From: Caprimulgus europaeus
Lineage: Eukaryota; Chordata; Aves; Caprimulgiformes; Caprimulgidae
Length of the DNA: 64,000 bases
Assembly (NCBI GenBank): GCA_907165065.1
Contig: OU015527.1
Location: forward strand, 24,813,686 to 24,877,685
Direction of reading: 5' to 3'
The translations under genes and the position numbers were made by a program. The notes under the pieces were generated by a model. It made no database searches. It worked only from the letters and a program-made list of their open reading frames with translations, and was not told the DNA's origin. Below, in pieces: positions 13,845 through 26,600 of this stretch; within the stretch, counting starts at the first letter, position 1; every line of letters begins with the position of its first letter.

Positions 13845-15960
13845 ACATTCCCCAGGTATAGACAGGGAACAGGATGAGGGCAAAAACACAGAAACATGCC
13901 ACTGCTTCCTCATGTCAGCCGAATAGCATGTTGAATCCAGCTCATGACAGGGAGTGCCCAGAATGCAGCCTGCCCAGCAAGAAAGCTCTGGCCTGGATGA
14001 CAAAAGCGCCATAAAAAAATATACTGGATGCAGTTTGGAATGTAGTACAGAGTAACTTTTGCTGTGGCATTAAAAATACCAGGTCACATCCACAGCTGGT
14101 GTAGCTCAATAGTCTTATTGTTTTAAACAGATCAAACCTGATTTTTGCCAGCTGAGTGTCTGATTCACACTACATGGGTTCTCTTGATCTTCAGATTCTT
14201 GCAGCATTACTAAGGCTAGAGTTCTGAAGCAGAGCAGAACTTTTGAAGCTGTTATTCTCATGTCTTTACCAAAAAGCTTTTCCAGCTCAGAATATTTCAT
14301 AAACATGCCAGTTTTGCAGGTCTAAACTTACACCCTACTGTGCATGTTATTAGCCTGTGCAACTTCTCTCTTTAAATTACCTTTTTCATGATTTTGCTTC
14401 CTCAAATCTTTATCTTGTTTAAATCTTTCTTCTTTTTAAAATGTAACTTCCTTTTGATCTTGTACATATAGGGTATCAACAGATATCTCAAAGCATTAAT
14501 TCCATCTTTGTGGAGAGCTTGGCTGTTTATCATTTGAAATTATTAGTTTAAATTGGATATGAAATATGGAGAAAAAGCAAGCTTTAAACCATATTACTTT
14601 GACCAAGAAAAGTTGCAGAAAAGTGCCATCTCTCCAGGCATTTAATTTTGACTGACATAAAGGTGAAGATAAGAGAAAATTACACTTCTGGCTACTGCTT
14701 ATATAAAAATTGTAAGTAATACACATTATCAGGATTGACATTTGACACAATGAACTGGAAGCTAAATAGTCACTGGTGCCTGTGAATAATAGGAAGCATA
14801 CTCTGACAAACTGAAATGTATTAAAAACACCTATAAATACTAAACACACAAAAACTTTGCTAGATCAGTAATATTCCTAGGTGAATGCTAGCTGTTATAA
14901 CCTCATTAAAGAATGTGAATGTTGTAAAAATCACCGCAGGACCTAAAAGGAGTAAAAACAGCTTTACATGCACTCATTCCCAGTCATTAGGGTTCCATAG
15001 AAGCAGGAACAACACAGTTAGCTGAAGAGTTCATGAATCTTAATGCATTCTTCCTGTTGCAACAAGGTTTTAAATTAGGATCTCTTGCTAGCTGATTTGT
15101 GGATATATCTATCTTCAACTCATCATTAATAGCACTTTTACAGTCATCCCAGGGACAAAAACATTGATTGTTACAGTGTTATGGCATGTAAGTTTTCAGA
15201 GACTATTAGAAAAGCACCCACATTTCAAAGCAGCAGATGAGCAAGAACCCAACAAGTGAAAGCCTTTATGAAGCAGTCTTCAAGAACAAGTTTTCACAAA
15301 GCTGCATCCTATGTGGTTTTAATGCCAAGAGACTGCACCTCTGGAAGTAAGAGTGTCATTTTTATGCTTGTGACAGCAGCGCACACGCAGACAGGCTGAT
15401 GGGTGAAACATGGCATCAGGAGCAGCAGATCATTCTCTTGAGAGCAGAAAACAAGTGTGCTTCTAGGCTGTTGAGAAGATCTGAAAAACACAGCATTGTT
15501 TCCTCTCACTGTTTAGTAAAAAAGAGGAAAACAGTGTCTGGAGTTACAAAACAGAAACCTAGTCTGATGCACTGATAAAGTCACTTTACTACAATAGCTC
15601 CCTCTCTATTAGCAACTCTTATTTGTACAGTCTTGTACCTCTCAACCTGTCAATACTCCACATCAATTCTCAAATCTTAGCTGGTTCCTATTTTTCCATG
15701 CAGTTGATGCTTTAAGGAGAAGAACATAAATTCACAGAATTATCAGATAAACTAATTGGTAATGAGTACTGGATGAGATGAAATTTCTTTCCAAGTCTAA
15801 CTGAACATGGCAGAAAACTGAGCTTTCTTGGTGAGTTTGTCATTGTCACCTATAGCACCAAGAAATAAGTTAGTGGCAAATATTAGTTTACTTTGACTTG
15901 TGGGCCTTTTTTTCTCTATATTATAAACAAAATTTTCCCAAGTATTTAAGGATCATGAAC

Positions 15961-16055
15961 ATAGAATCATAGAATCATAGAATCATAGAATCATAGAATC
16001 ATAGAATCATAGAATCATAGAATCATAGAATCATAGAATCATAGAATCATAGAAT
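15961..16055 (-). repeat. Expanded CR1 3'-tail octamer array, (ATTCTATG)n
   Basis: Eleven full ATAGAATC units plus seven bases of a twelfth on the plus strand; on the CR1 sense strand this is the ATTCTATG octamer at the extreme 3' end. CR1 copies usually carry two to four units, so this tail is unusually long and uniform. It joins the CR1 body at 16056 without interruption. Confidence 0.97.
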
Positions 16056-16406
16056 GGTTTGGGCTGGAAGGGACCTTAAAGATCATCTAGTTCCAACTCC
16101 CCTTCCATCAGCAGGGACACCTTCCACTAGACCAGGTTGCTCAAAGCCTTTTCCAACCTGGTCTTGAACACTTTCGGGGAGGGGGAGCAGCCACAGTTTT
16201 TCTGGGCAACCTGTTCCAGTGTCTGACCACCCTCACAGTGAAGAATTTCTTCCTAATATCTAATCTAAACCTATCCTCCTTCAGCTTAAAGCCATTTCCT
16301 CTTGTCCTGTCATTAATTGCCCTTATGAAAAGTCCTTCCCCAGCTTTCCTGTGGCCCCTTCAGGTACTGGGAGGCCACTATAAGATTTCCCCAGAGCCAT
16401 AGCTTC

Positions 16407-17065
16407 TCAAGGCTGAAGAGCCCCAACTCTCTCAGCCTGTCCTCGTAGGAGAGGTGCTCTAGCCCTCTGATCATCCTCATGGCCCTCCTCTGGTCTCATT
16501 CCAACTGATCCATGTCTCTCTTGTGTTGGGGGTTCCAGAACTGGACACAGTACTCCAGGTGGGGCCTTATGAGAGCAGAGTAGAGGGGGAGAATCACCTC
16601 CTTCGACCCACTGGCCATGCTTCTCTTGATGCAACCCAGGATGCGGTTATTGGCCTTCAGGGCTGCAAGCGCACACTGCCAGCTCATGTTGAAATTTTCA
16701 TCCACCACCACTCCCAAGTCCTTCTCTTCAGAGCTGGCCTCAAGCCACTCATTGCCCAACCTGTACTTGTTCTTGAGGTTACCCCGACCCAGATGCAGGA
16801 CCTTGTATTTGGCCTTGTTGAACTTCATGAGGTTGGCACAGGCCCACCTCTCAAGCCTGTCAAGGTCCCTCTGGCTGACATCCCGTCCCTCCAGCGTGTC
16901 AACCACACCACTCAGCTTGGTGTTGTTGGCAAACTTGCTGAGGGTGCACTCAATCCCTCTGTCCATGTCACCGACAAAGATGTTGAATAGCACCAGTTCC
17001 AGTACCGAACTTTGAGGGACACCACTCGTCACCGGTTTCCACTCGTTCTTTGAACTGTTGACCAC
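16407..17065 (-). pseudogene. CR1 ORF2 C-terminal remnant, copy C
   Basis: A 189-codon open frame at 16496-17065 covers the RT palm and following region: [20 protein letters not shown], then [13 protein letters not shown], then [42 protein letters not shown] and [21 protein letters not shown] frame shift near 16500-16630 separates it from the rest. The RT catalytic motif, normally FADD in CR1, reads FANN: both metal-binding aspartates are asparagines (codons AAC AAC). GVPQGS reads GVPQSS. Truncated at the 5' end and catalytically dead. Confidence 0.92.
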
Positions 17066-17190
17066 AACCCTTTGTATGAGACCATCCAGCCAGCTCCTTA
17101 TCCACTGAGTGGTCCATCCATCAAATCCACATGCTTACCAGTTGGAGATAAGGATGCCATGTGGGACGGTGTCAAACGTCTTGTACGTCA

Positions 17191-19337
17191 TCTACCTACC
17201 TTCATTAATGTATTGGGGCAGTTTCTAAAGCAGTTATAATTATTCCAATTAGCTTAGAAGGACTATAAGGCTATATGCAATTCTTATCTAAAATATTGTG
17301 TTTTCAGGAAACACTGCAGGTAATTGCTAGATCTATCCTCTAAACAATACTTCACATACCCAAAATGTATGTGGATTTTTGGCAAATGATAAGATCTTTG
17401 ATGTCAGTAGCATAGTTATTTTTGAAACCTTTGGTGTGGTGTGCCCTACCCATCAGATATTATTAATGACTATAACTCTTAAAACCTTTAGTCATTTGCA
17501 AAATATATGTTCAGCTTGACTTCAACAATGATGACTCATGCATTTGCTCTTCTCATCCCATGACAGTAGATATCAGGACTACACAGTAAAAATTGGTTTA
17601 CTTCTCTGGCCCAAGTGATATATGATGTATTCCTGGATATTTAGCTCTTGCAGTGCACACAGGACCCATTTCAGTAACTGCTGAGGATGTTGAGTATGTA
17701 AGGACAAGAATACCTATGATGTGTTCTTCTATGGTGGTCAAAGAGAATTTAGCAAAGAAACCTGAAACTTTTCAGGTTCTTGAAAATAAGAGATACACGA
17801 ATTTGCCTTCCATGCTTACAACTCCACTGCAGTACTGATACACTGCAAGAGAAAGCAGCAAGAAAAAGTGACTAACATTGCAGAAACATTGACAGGTTAT
17901 TCTGTTGAATGATTCAGAGGAATATTCAGATGGATATCAAAATGAACATTACTATGATGTGTATGAATTAAAGTACGGATTGTACACTTACCTAGACTCA
18001 CCCTTAGGCTCAAGTGCTCTTTGGGATTTGTGCCCTGAGCATATATGACATATAAACATTGGTTGTTCTTACATGCTGGCTATCCCTTTGTGAAGTAGTG
18101 AAGAGCACAAAACAATTCCTGAAGCATTATTTTCAAGCCATTTTCGTAGTCTGAAGCACTTTCTGGAATGATAAACAATATGACTGTTTCTGCCCAGGGG
18201 AGGAACAAAAGAAGGTGCTTTAAACAAACCTGAACACTTGAAAAGGAGAGAAATAACAGTGGGTTGGGATAGCTGAAATGCTACTGCATAGCTGGGATGC
18301 TATGAAATACAGACAGTAAAGCCTATAGAATACCAGTTTGAGGACTATTTCATAAACTTGCAATATCCAGAGATGGCAAAATGGAGGAAGATTTCCGTGA
18401 AGTTTCTCCTGACAAGCAGACAGTTGATCAACATTTCTGAAAAAATGAGTTCCACATTCACTCAGCTCATTTGTTTTTTGTTTTTTGATGTTGTGCTGCA
18501 TTATCCTTTATTCATCTGTGCCACCTTAACTTCCTAAGATGGTGGCAGAAGTGCTTTGTAGAATTTGGAGTTTCTACTGGTCAGCACTAGCAAAGTGATT
18601 TGTAGTTACTGCTGTGTTAACAGGTGTTAATAAACTACATTTAAATGGAAGAAAGATTCTAAGGCAAAAGCTCATTCTGCACTATGCAGTGTCTGGTGCT
18701 CTGAGAGCAAGAAGGACTTCATAGCTTACCCTCTCATAGGCAGCTCTTCAAAGGAACACCACCTGTAACATCATAATTAACTTCCATTACTATCACCATA
18801 TTACTATTTATAAATATTTCTGTATTTATAAACATGAAAATTATAGAAAATATGTAAGTATATCATAACACCAGCAAAAAGCTGACCATCTTATGTATTT
18901 TGCTTCACCTCCCTGTAGTCATTGCGTTTTTAATGACAACAAAAACATTCTCACTCTAAAAGCTATTCTATTTAGGGATAACCACTACAAAGGTCTATAA
19001 TCAGACATACAGGATCCTTTTGTGTAACTAGTCATTCAGCCCAGCCTAGAAATCATGGCCTTAGAAGTGTAAATCTGTTCATAACTATGAAGGTCCCATC
19101 AATAACTGGTGTGAATGCTGGATTTGCATAATTAGCACATGCTAACTTTACCCATTTCTTTTGGGCCAGCAAGAGTCCTATATGCAATCTATAAAGTTGA
19201 TTTAAATTTGCACAATTGGGCTTACATGGAAAAGTCACAGAACAGTTAGAAGGTTGGTTAGGGCTAATTTTACCTTAAGATTTTGATTCTGCAAGGGAAT
19301 TAACTCATACTTAATTTTAAGTCCCATAGATTTCTGC
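17191..19337. other. AT-rich non-coding DNA, no gene seen
   Basis: No supported gene; open frames under 100 codons and without recognisable domains. No clear interspersed repeat. Confidence 0.6.
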
Positions 19338-19526
19338 AAAGGGAAAGGCAAAGGGGAAAGAAAAGGGAAAGGCAAAGGGAAAGGGAAAGGGAAAGGGAAA
19401 GGGAAAGGGAAAGGGAAAGGGAAAGGGAAAGGGAAAGGGAAAGGGAAAGGGAAAGGGAAAGGAAAAGGGAAAGGGAAAGGGAAAGGGAAAGGGAAAGGGA
19501 AAGGGAAAGGGAAAGGGAAAGGGAAA
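19338..19526 (+). repeat. GGGAAA hexanucleotide array (polypurine tract)
   Basis: 189 bases of near-perfect GGGAAA units on the plus strand. The first ~45 bases are degenerate (GGCAAA, GGGGAAAGAAAA variants) and there is a GGAAAA variant near 19461; the remainder is uniform. Every base of the plus strand in the array is a purine apart from a few C residues near the start. Runs of three G at six-base spacing could form G-quadruplexes, and the mirror-symmetric polypurine tract could form triplex DNA. An 'aaatattttttt' AT tract follows directly. Confidence 0.97.
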
Positions 19527-19609
19527 TATTTTTTTTACTATTACTATATTTAAGCCAATGAGCTTTCAGAATTATGTCATCAGGTCTTGTTGAAACCCCT
19601 GCTCCCAGG

Positions 19610-19631
19610 AAAAAAAAAAAAAAAAAAAAAA
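19610..19631 (+). repeat. Poly(A) run of about 22
   Basis: A homopolymer A tract about 80 bases after the GGGAAA array. No retroposed gene body was recognised upstream, so I treat it as a simple repeat, not the tail of a processed pseudogene. Confidence 0.85.
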
Positions 19632-21455
19632 GTTAAAAAAAGTCTACTTTCTGGAACTTTTTGCCTTTCCTGAGCTAGTAAAAATCCAAGTCATTGCTCT
19701 CATTCTTACTAATAAGAACAGTCTACATTTTCTACTTTCAGCTTTGTTACCACTACAATTATTTCAACATGTATATGACTACACTCTGGATCTGCTATCT
19801 TCCTCTTTCACCAAAGCAGCGGATATGGGGGATACAAAGCACCAAGGACTCTTTGGATAGTCCTCCTGGTCTGTGGGATAGTCTTCTCATATCCAGAATG
19901 GAGTCTGTTCTGTCCTCTTTTGTTAACCTTAAGCATCATTATCCACCACAGTCTACTTCATGACATCAGAGTGACCCAAGACATACAACATTCTTCTTAG
20001 CCTTTTCTTAAGTAAATCACAATAAGACACCATAATGCTTTACATGCAGTATACAAATTCAGTAGTAATAAAAGTCAGAAGTGAAATGAAGGATAAACAT
20101 TATAGTTAATGTAAGTAAAACAAACCAGGGCTGGCTTTTCTTCTTCAAGCCAACAGAAGAAGAGCCATTTTTCTTAACTTTGTAGTCTTAGACCTTGCAG
20201 GTATATGAACATGAGAATTCTTATGTCAGCTTCACTAATATCAGGGGAATATGTAAATGTCTGTGGTACCACAAACAATTAAATTGGTGATTGTGATTTT
20301 TTAACAGAGAATTCTAGCATTTTATCTACAATGCAAAAAGAATCTAAAGCACTGGCAGATTTCTATCTTTCTCTGCATAGATCCAACGGTTTTATTAAGC
20401 AGTCCAAACCAATCAATCAATTTCATTTTAAATGTAGATGTAACACAAGCCACTGCTGAGTCATACAGCCTAATTAATTATCCCCCCTGGCAGGATAAAA
20501 AAAAGTGTAAGCACTTGAGTTCTGATCTTCACAGAAAAAAACTCTTGAAAGACCTAGATTCAAATAAGACTCAATTATAGGAAACATTTTACTGTGATGT
20601 TTCCCCTCAGACAAGGGAACATGACCTTCTATCCAGCATCAGTCAGACCAAAACCACTGGATGCTGTATTCCTATTTTTGCTACAATTATTTCAAAAAAA
20701 GTAAAGACTGCACACATTTCCAGCTTTTTAATTACATTAGGAAGTGATACAGTATGCACACAAGCAGAAAGGTAATGCTTGTTACACACTTGTAGAATAA
20801 ATATAGAACTTTTGATGTTTTCTGTTTTAGAGCCTAATGCATCAAATGGGAAAGTATAACTATAGGGGAGAAAAATCCTGAGTGTCTGGGACAGTGAGCG
20901 ACCTGAAGTAGGAACATATGGAAGTGATAAGAGAGCAAGACACTGTTAAACACTTAACCTACATCTTCTTCCTTATCAGTTTAGAGCTCAGTGAACCATA
21001 TTACCTCAATATCCCCAGCTTTTGCTTCCATTGTCACCTTAATTTCCCTTCCTTATATTTTAAATTATATTAACTCCTCTACACTGTTTTCAATTTCCTT
21101 CCCATTGCTACAATGTCAGACTTGTGTTTTCATCTTGTTGGATTATTTTTTTTGTGGAGTTATAATGGATTTTTTCCATCATTCCAAAGTGGCAAGGTAT
21201 TGTGGTCTTCTTCCACTTTTTTCTGCAGTGTTAGGGAGTTTTCATAAATGCTGACAGTTGTAGCCTGGGAAAGTTTAATGGTGGGAAAGAAAAGACTGTG
21301 AGCTAGATGGTATTTATACATTGTATTCAGTGAATGACTGAAGCCAGGTCTGAGATTTTTTTCCCTACAAGAGTGTTGACCTGGTTTTTCTATAATAAAG
21401 CTATTTTATTTCTTTCTAGCTAGAACAACACTGTGTTTTGGTTTAGAAAATTAAC
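19632..21455. other. AT-rich non-coding DNA, no gene seen
   Basis: No supported gene or repeat. The open frames at 19694-19963 and 20991-21254 are below 90 codons and lack domain signal. Confidence 0.6.
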
Positions 21456-21528
21456 AAACTGACATTTGGATATGTCAATGGAATAATCCGTATTATATAA
21501 TGTCATGTTCAGTATATTAATGAGGGCT
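21456..21528 (+). repeat. LTR relic related to the provirus at 29 kb
   Basis: About 70 bases align by eye with the middle of the provirus LTRs: AAACTGACATTTGGATATGT here against AAACTGGCATTTGGATATGT in the 5' LTR, then 'gtcatgttcagtatattaa' against 'gtcctgtcagtatattaa'. Flanking LTR sequence is not recognisable, so this is an old fragment of the same or a sister LTR family, in plus orientation. Confidence 0.7.
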
Positions 21529-23476
21529 AAAGATAACAGTCCCAAATATATGCTTTCATCCATAAGTATTCTAGAGAACAACCTTGTTTCTCAATAATGA
21601 GTAACAGAATGAAATTGCAGTCTGGATGGATGAGAAAAAAGAGAATTGCACAAAATGACAGCTGGACTGTTGCTCTAGATTAAGATTCTCAAAGGGATTG
21701 GGGAAGTGATTGCATCTTATTAAAGAAAATCAAATTACATCATACGGACCAATACTACTGAACAACAAAGCAGTTTCTGGTTGGCCAGTGAACATCCTGT
21801 CACTTTGCCATAGTGAAAAGCCTGTCATTCACAATATACTTGAATAATTCATTATGCTAATTTGTATAAATAGATGAAGGGATACATCTCTAATACATTT
21901 CCCTTTGCAGACAAGTGTGACAATAAGAAACCTGATCAAGTGAGTGGTATGGCTTTAAAGGACAGTTTTCTGAAGGGAGAGGAAAGCATTTGGATAGACA
22001 AAAGGGTAATTTGAGACGTAATTTGATTTTGTAAATGCTATATGACTTGAGAGACTCCTCATGAAGTGTTGATGAGTATCCACAGTAAGATGGAAAGGAT
22101 GGGAAGTAAGAGTGGAACCTCCTGCATGTTTCTGTCTATATTTGTCTTTTATTCTGGCAAACTCAAAATGCATTCAGACAGGGAATGGTACAAGTACATT
22201 GAAATGTAACTTAATGCTTTAAAATAAAGTTCTACTGCTGTCTTTGTATTAACATCGTCTACCTTAATATGTCAATCCCTTACATGCAGCAGTCCAAGCA
22301 ATCTCTGTAGTTAAAACCAGTTTCCTTATGCTTTCTGGAATATCATAGAGTTTTCATAAAGTTGAAGTTTGGGTCATTTGGAAAGAAATGCATGAGATAA
22401 AACAGAGGGATTACAGTTGTGGGGGTAGGGGTCAGATAGGGAAAAAAAAATATTTTAATGTATTGAAAGGTCGCCCTGTGAATATATTCTGTGTCTGGGG
22501 GGAGACAGAGAGAGAGAGAGAGAGAGAAGGGGGAGGGAGTGGTGTGGTGGGGAAGATCACCATATCAAAGGGGAGGAAAATTAATTAGTTGAATTTAACG
22601 AACACACAACAGAAATTATAAGTGAGAAAATGTATCCTCCCCTTTAACCACTGTCAATGTAGTATCCTTTACTGTTCTCTGAGTTATATCTTTGTAACAC
22701 TAGCTATACCATTTTGTTATAATTAATTGACTAAAATTTGCTAACTAATCAGTAATAATAGCCTCTAAAATACAACCATGAAAACTCTTTCATCTTTTAG
22801 CATATCAACTATTAAAGTGAACAATCTGTATCTGTTATGAACCTAGCAAGGAAAGTGGATTTCAAATGTTGCTCATATGTTCCTACAGATGTTCAATAAA
22901 GGATAAATCTGCACATGGAGTTAGCTGTTACTTCAGTTACGTCCCATATTAAACACCTTTTTGTCATTCAGATTCTAGGAGCTTCAGTTTGCCAAACTAA
23001 CCAGGTTAGGCTGCTGCCAGCCTGATCACAAGTTAACCTTGAGTTTAAACATCTTTATGATTCTCAGATCAGACACTGTATCTCCTACTTGTCTTGACTG
23101 CAGTTTCCAATGGGCTCAGCTCAACCCCCAAGGCTCTTCTCTATGATTAGTGCCTCTCTCTTGAGACACATGTTTTTTTCAGCTTCGTGAACAAATCCTG
23201 TTTCCAGGGGCCAAGATTTCCTTGTGCATTGCATAATTCTGCTTTAATGGTAAAAAAACCAAACCAAAACAAAACAAAAAAACAACCCTGCAGGGATTAT
23301 GCACTGACATGTCAAAGTCCATCTCTGGTTTACAGCTTAAATGCCCATAGTTTTATCAAGCTCTAGGGGATAATTACACTACTAGTGCATTGTAGAGTTC
23401 CCTACCTCTTAGAACTTGGCTAAACTCACACACTACGCATTCATACAAGTCATTATTCATGTGATATATTTCTTAG
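21529..23476. other. AT-rich non-coding DNA with a GA microsatellite
   Basis: No supported gene. A GA dinucleotide array lies at about 22506-22527, followed by a G-rich patch. An A/C-rich tract (AACCAAAAC-like) lies near 23250-23287. Confidence 0.6.
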
Positions 23477-23665
23477 TAGAATTACAGAATCATGTAAGTT
23501 GGAAGTAGTCTCCAGATGTTTAACTCTTGCTCAAAACAAGTCAGAGCAGGTTGCTCAGGGCTGTGTTCAGTCAAGTTTTGACAATCTGTACAGATGGAGA
23601 TCCTACATCTCTCTGAGCAACATGTTCCAGCTTTAACCATGTTCATGGTAAATTCCTTATGGTAG
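23477..23665 (-). repeat. Old CR1 LINE 3'-end fragment
   Basis: In minus orientation: decayed octamer tail (tagaattacagaatc), then 'gtaagttggaagtagtctcc', 'agagcaggttgctcagggct' and 'tctctgagcaacatgttcca', the complement of the CR1 3' UTR and ORF2 C-terminus. No reading frame remains. Divergence is high, so the insertion is old. Confidence 0.85.
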
Positions 23666-26600
23666 AAGTGAATGAGTAGAATGAGTGCTCTTATCTAAGA
23701 AGTTTTTAGCTTCCTTCTAAGCCAAGCAATTCTATTATTCTGTGATTTTGTTTACAAGAAAAGCAAGTTCACTGCATTTGAAGTGAATGTATACTAATAT
23801 TCATTTGTAAATATCTATATTGTGCATATTTTCTGACAGTCCTCAACTTAATATTCTCTACTGCTTAGCATCCTGTCAGGTTGGACTCTTCTACTTACAT
23901 CTGTGCTCTTTCCAGTACTGGGATACACTGCCAGTCTGTAACAATGATGAGTTGGCCTGGATTAGTTTGTTTGAAGCTGGGCATTTATGAATACTACTGT
24001 AGCTGAGGTGACCATATAGCACTGTATTCTGTACTCTCTTTCCGTGTAGTTGACCATTATATAAGAGGGGGAAAAAAAACCAAGAAATGCATACTGCTTA
24101 AACATTTTAGCTATGCTTTCTGCTTTTTGATACTTATCTTCTACTTCATACTTTTTCTGCTTGTCCTGTTTGACAGACAAAACAAGAGCTATCACAATTC
24201 TTCATCTCAGCACCCATGACCATTGCCTTACTGCACTAATAAGCAAAAAAACCCCAATCACCAGAGTCTTCTCTAGCTTTGGCTTAATGCATGTTTTTCC
24301 TTTTCTTTGTAACAGGAAACGTCCTGAGCTGGACCATCTCTACTTGTTCAGTAACAGCTGAATAGTACTTACTGTTGTGAAAAAGACTAGTAGGGAGAGT
24401 TTCACAGTGGAGTTGTTTTCAGTGGTGAGTGAGTGGGAATCTGTTTACAGTCACAATGTTGCTATGTACGTTTAGAGTTCTAGCCAAATACTAACTCTCC
24501 TATTTGTCAACCTAATTTCTCTTTTCAGGCTACTTCTTCTATTGCACCATAAGAATATTCTTCATACCTTAGTGTGCAAAGCAGAGAGACTTTCTCTCAT
24601 TCAGATACCAGACTTGACTAAGAAAAATCAGATCTTAGATATATAATTACTGAGTGCAAGGCACTGAAGATGCTGTTTTAGTTCCTATACAAATCTCACT
24701 ATTTTCATCCGTATCTGTTTTTTTTCATCCTTTTTATAAAGTATGTATTGAAGCATGTAACACTGTGCATACTACAGACATCTTAAAGGGACAAAAAGAG
24801 GGATTTCAGCTACAGTACTACTAGGGTAATTTTCAAATTAATTCAGCTTAGGAAATATATAGAAATTTTTATCAATAGTCAAGGTCAAAGAGGTGCAAGA
24901 TATGGTTAACCTCAGATGACTCAAACAGCCTTCAGAAAATTTCATTTACTTTGCCATACACTTGGAGCATATCTAAGCTGGAGACCATGCATTTTTATGG
25001 CTTAGATGTTGGAAGAAGTGGTCTGTTGCTCTTTCCAAGATCAGTGATGATGCCCTGTCAGGCATGTACAACACCATCTGGGACCATTCAGTTGAGTAAT
25101 ATTGATAAACATCTTGCAGAATTCCCTTAAAACTTTCTAAATATGAACGCTATCTGCTTTTATCAGTGTCAGGTAACTTGGAGGGGAAAGGCAGGAAAAA
25201 GAAAAGGAAAAAAAAAGTTATGAAATATTAGACAAATGTCTATTAGACAAATAGACAAATATTAGATATAGACAATGTCTATGTCATTCAGCGCAAGCTG
25301 CATTAGCCATACCTGCCCTCACTCTAAGCCAGCTGGAAACTTACTATCTCAGGTACTAGAAACAGTCCAGACTGTTCCAGACAGGCACAGAGGCCACCTG
25401 TTTTAATATCTTCAGTCCATTTCATGCGCTCCATGAACTACACGTATAAGCTCTACACAGTATTGCATAGCCCTATTTAGACAAACCTGTAGGCTCTAAA
25501 GTCAAGGTGGGACTCTCAGCAATGAATTAAATTTTTCAAACCAGAGATACAGACAGACATATAAGTCTTGAAGGTAAGAAAGATTTCATCATGACCATGG
25601 AGCTCCCAGATATGTGAGGATCAAGATCATAGAAAAGTTTAAAGAGAAGTTGACAGAGACCCTAAAATTTCCCAGAAAATCTCTCTAAGGCACTTTCTTT
25701 TCCCACTTAGGACTACATAGTCAAACATCTCTGACTACAAACTTCAACGATCTTATCCACCAAGAACAGATGTTTTAATAAGGATTTGTAGGGGAAAAAA
25801 AAAAAAAAAAATCAAAAGGTGGAATTAGGAACAGTGTAGCACATGCTAGCATTTATCACTGAAGTGTGAATTGCTTTGCCATGGCAGGATCTACCTCCCA
25901 TCACCATCCCAGCTGTCTTTCCTTCAAAAAAAATCTGAAAACAGCTTTTTCCCACAGCAAAAGAATCTTTTGAGAGACTTTTTTTGAAGAGATAATACTG
26001 CTGTATCCATAGCTTTCTTGCTCTCAATATTATTAACAGCTCATATTATTTTGACATAGTTGAAACTATCATTTTGAATGTTGCCTTTCAAATTGTTATT
26101 TTTATGCTTTTAGAACGGTCTCATTACCACCACTTATATTCAGGATTACTTTTACTTCAAACACTAAGTCTATTTCAGTTAATTTATTTGCATTTTAATG
26201 AAAAGAGTGATTCTAATCAACTGTGATGAACAGTACTCATAGTTTACAATTTTCATTATTAATACCAGCAATAATATAACCATATTTCATGATGGAGAGC
26301 ATGTGGTATACATTTGAAAGTTTAGTCCCTAGAAACAACATTTTTAACAACAACAACAAAAAAAAAGTTATGGAAATCTTAACTGAATCTTGTTGCATAC
26401 ACAGGAATTACACTGTCAGTATTTACAACATTTCATGGAGTAATTTTTTTATTTCTAGGAGGCATACAAAAATATTACATACATCACAAGAAAAATTATA
26501 TATCCACTGACTTTTACCTGTGAAATTTTTAAAATATATATATATTATATCTTCATCATGGGAACACAAATCTTCCTACATCATTCTTCACCTCATGTCA

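Larger units (their letters stand above)
6051..15960. other. Long repeat-poor AT-rich stretch, no gene seen
   Basis: About 9.9 kb without a supported gene or recognisable interspersed repeat. Open frames stay under about 120 codons with no domain signal. Small repeats inside: a TTG/TTTTG-rich tract at about 6981-7021, an AAAC tract near 10597-10620, a TAAA tetramer array at 12921-12946, and a two-copy 30-bp tandem at 13785-13844. Old diverged repeats or conserved non-coding elements could be present and would need an alignment to see. Confidence 0.6.
15961..17190 (-). mobile_element. CR1: 5'-truncated CR1 LINE (copy C)
   Basis: About 1.2 kb of CR1 in minus orientation: octamer tail, 3' UTR ('tttgggctggaagggaccttaa'), and the C-terminal half of ORF2. 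It stops near 17180-17190 inside the RT domain, at the segment equivalent to KTFDTVPHGI. 5' truncation of this kind is the normal result of incomplete reverse transcription. It retains the ~117-bp ORF2 segment (about 16622-16738) that copies A and B have lost, which makes it a good comparator. Confidence 0.95.

Noticed and set aside
15961-16055. CRISPR-like or satellite array
   Set aside because: The units are contiguous 8-mers without spacers, and they form the normal CR1 3' tail.
16523-17015. Plus-strand open frames of 155 and 132 codons
   Set aside because: Antisense shadows of CR1 copy C ORF2.
19338-19526. Interstitial telomere array
   Set aside because: The unit is GGGAAA, not the vertebrate telomere TTAGGG.
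19610-19631. Poly(A) tail of a processed pseudogene
   Set aside because: No transcript-like open frame or known gene sequence upstream; a GGGAAA array and unique DNA precede it.
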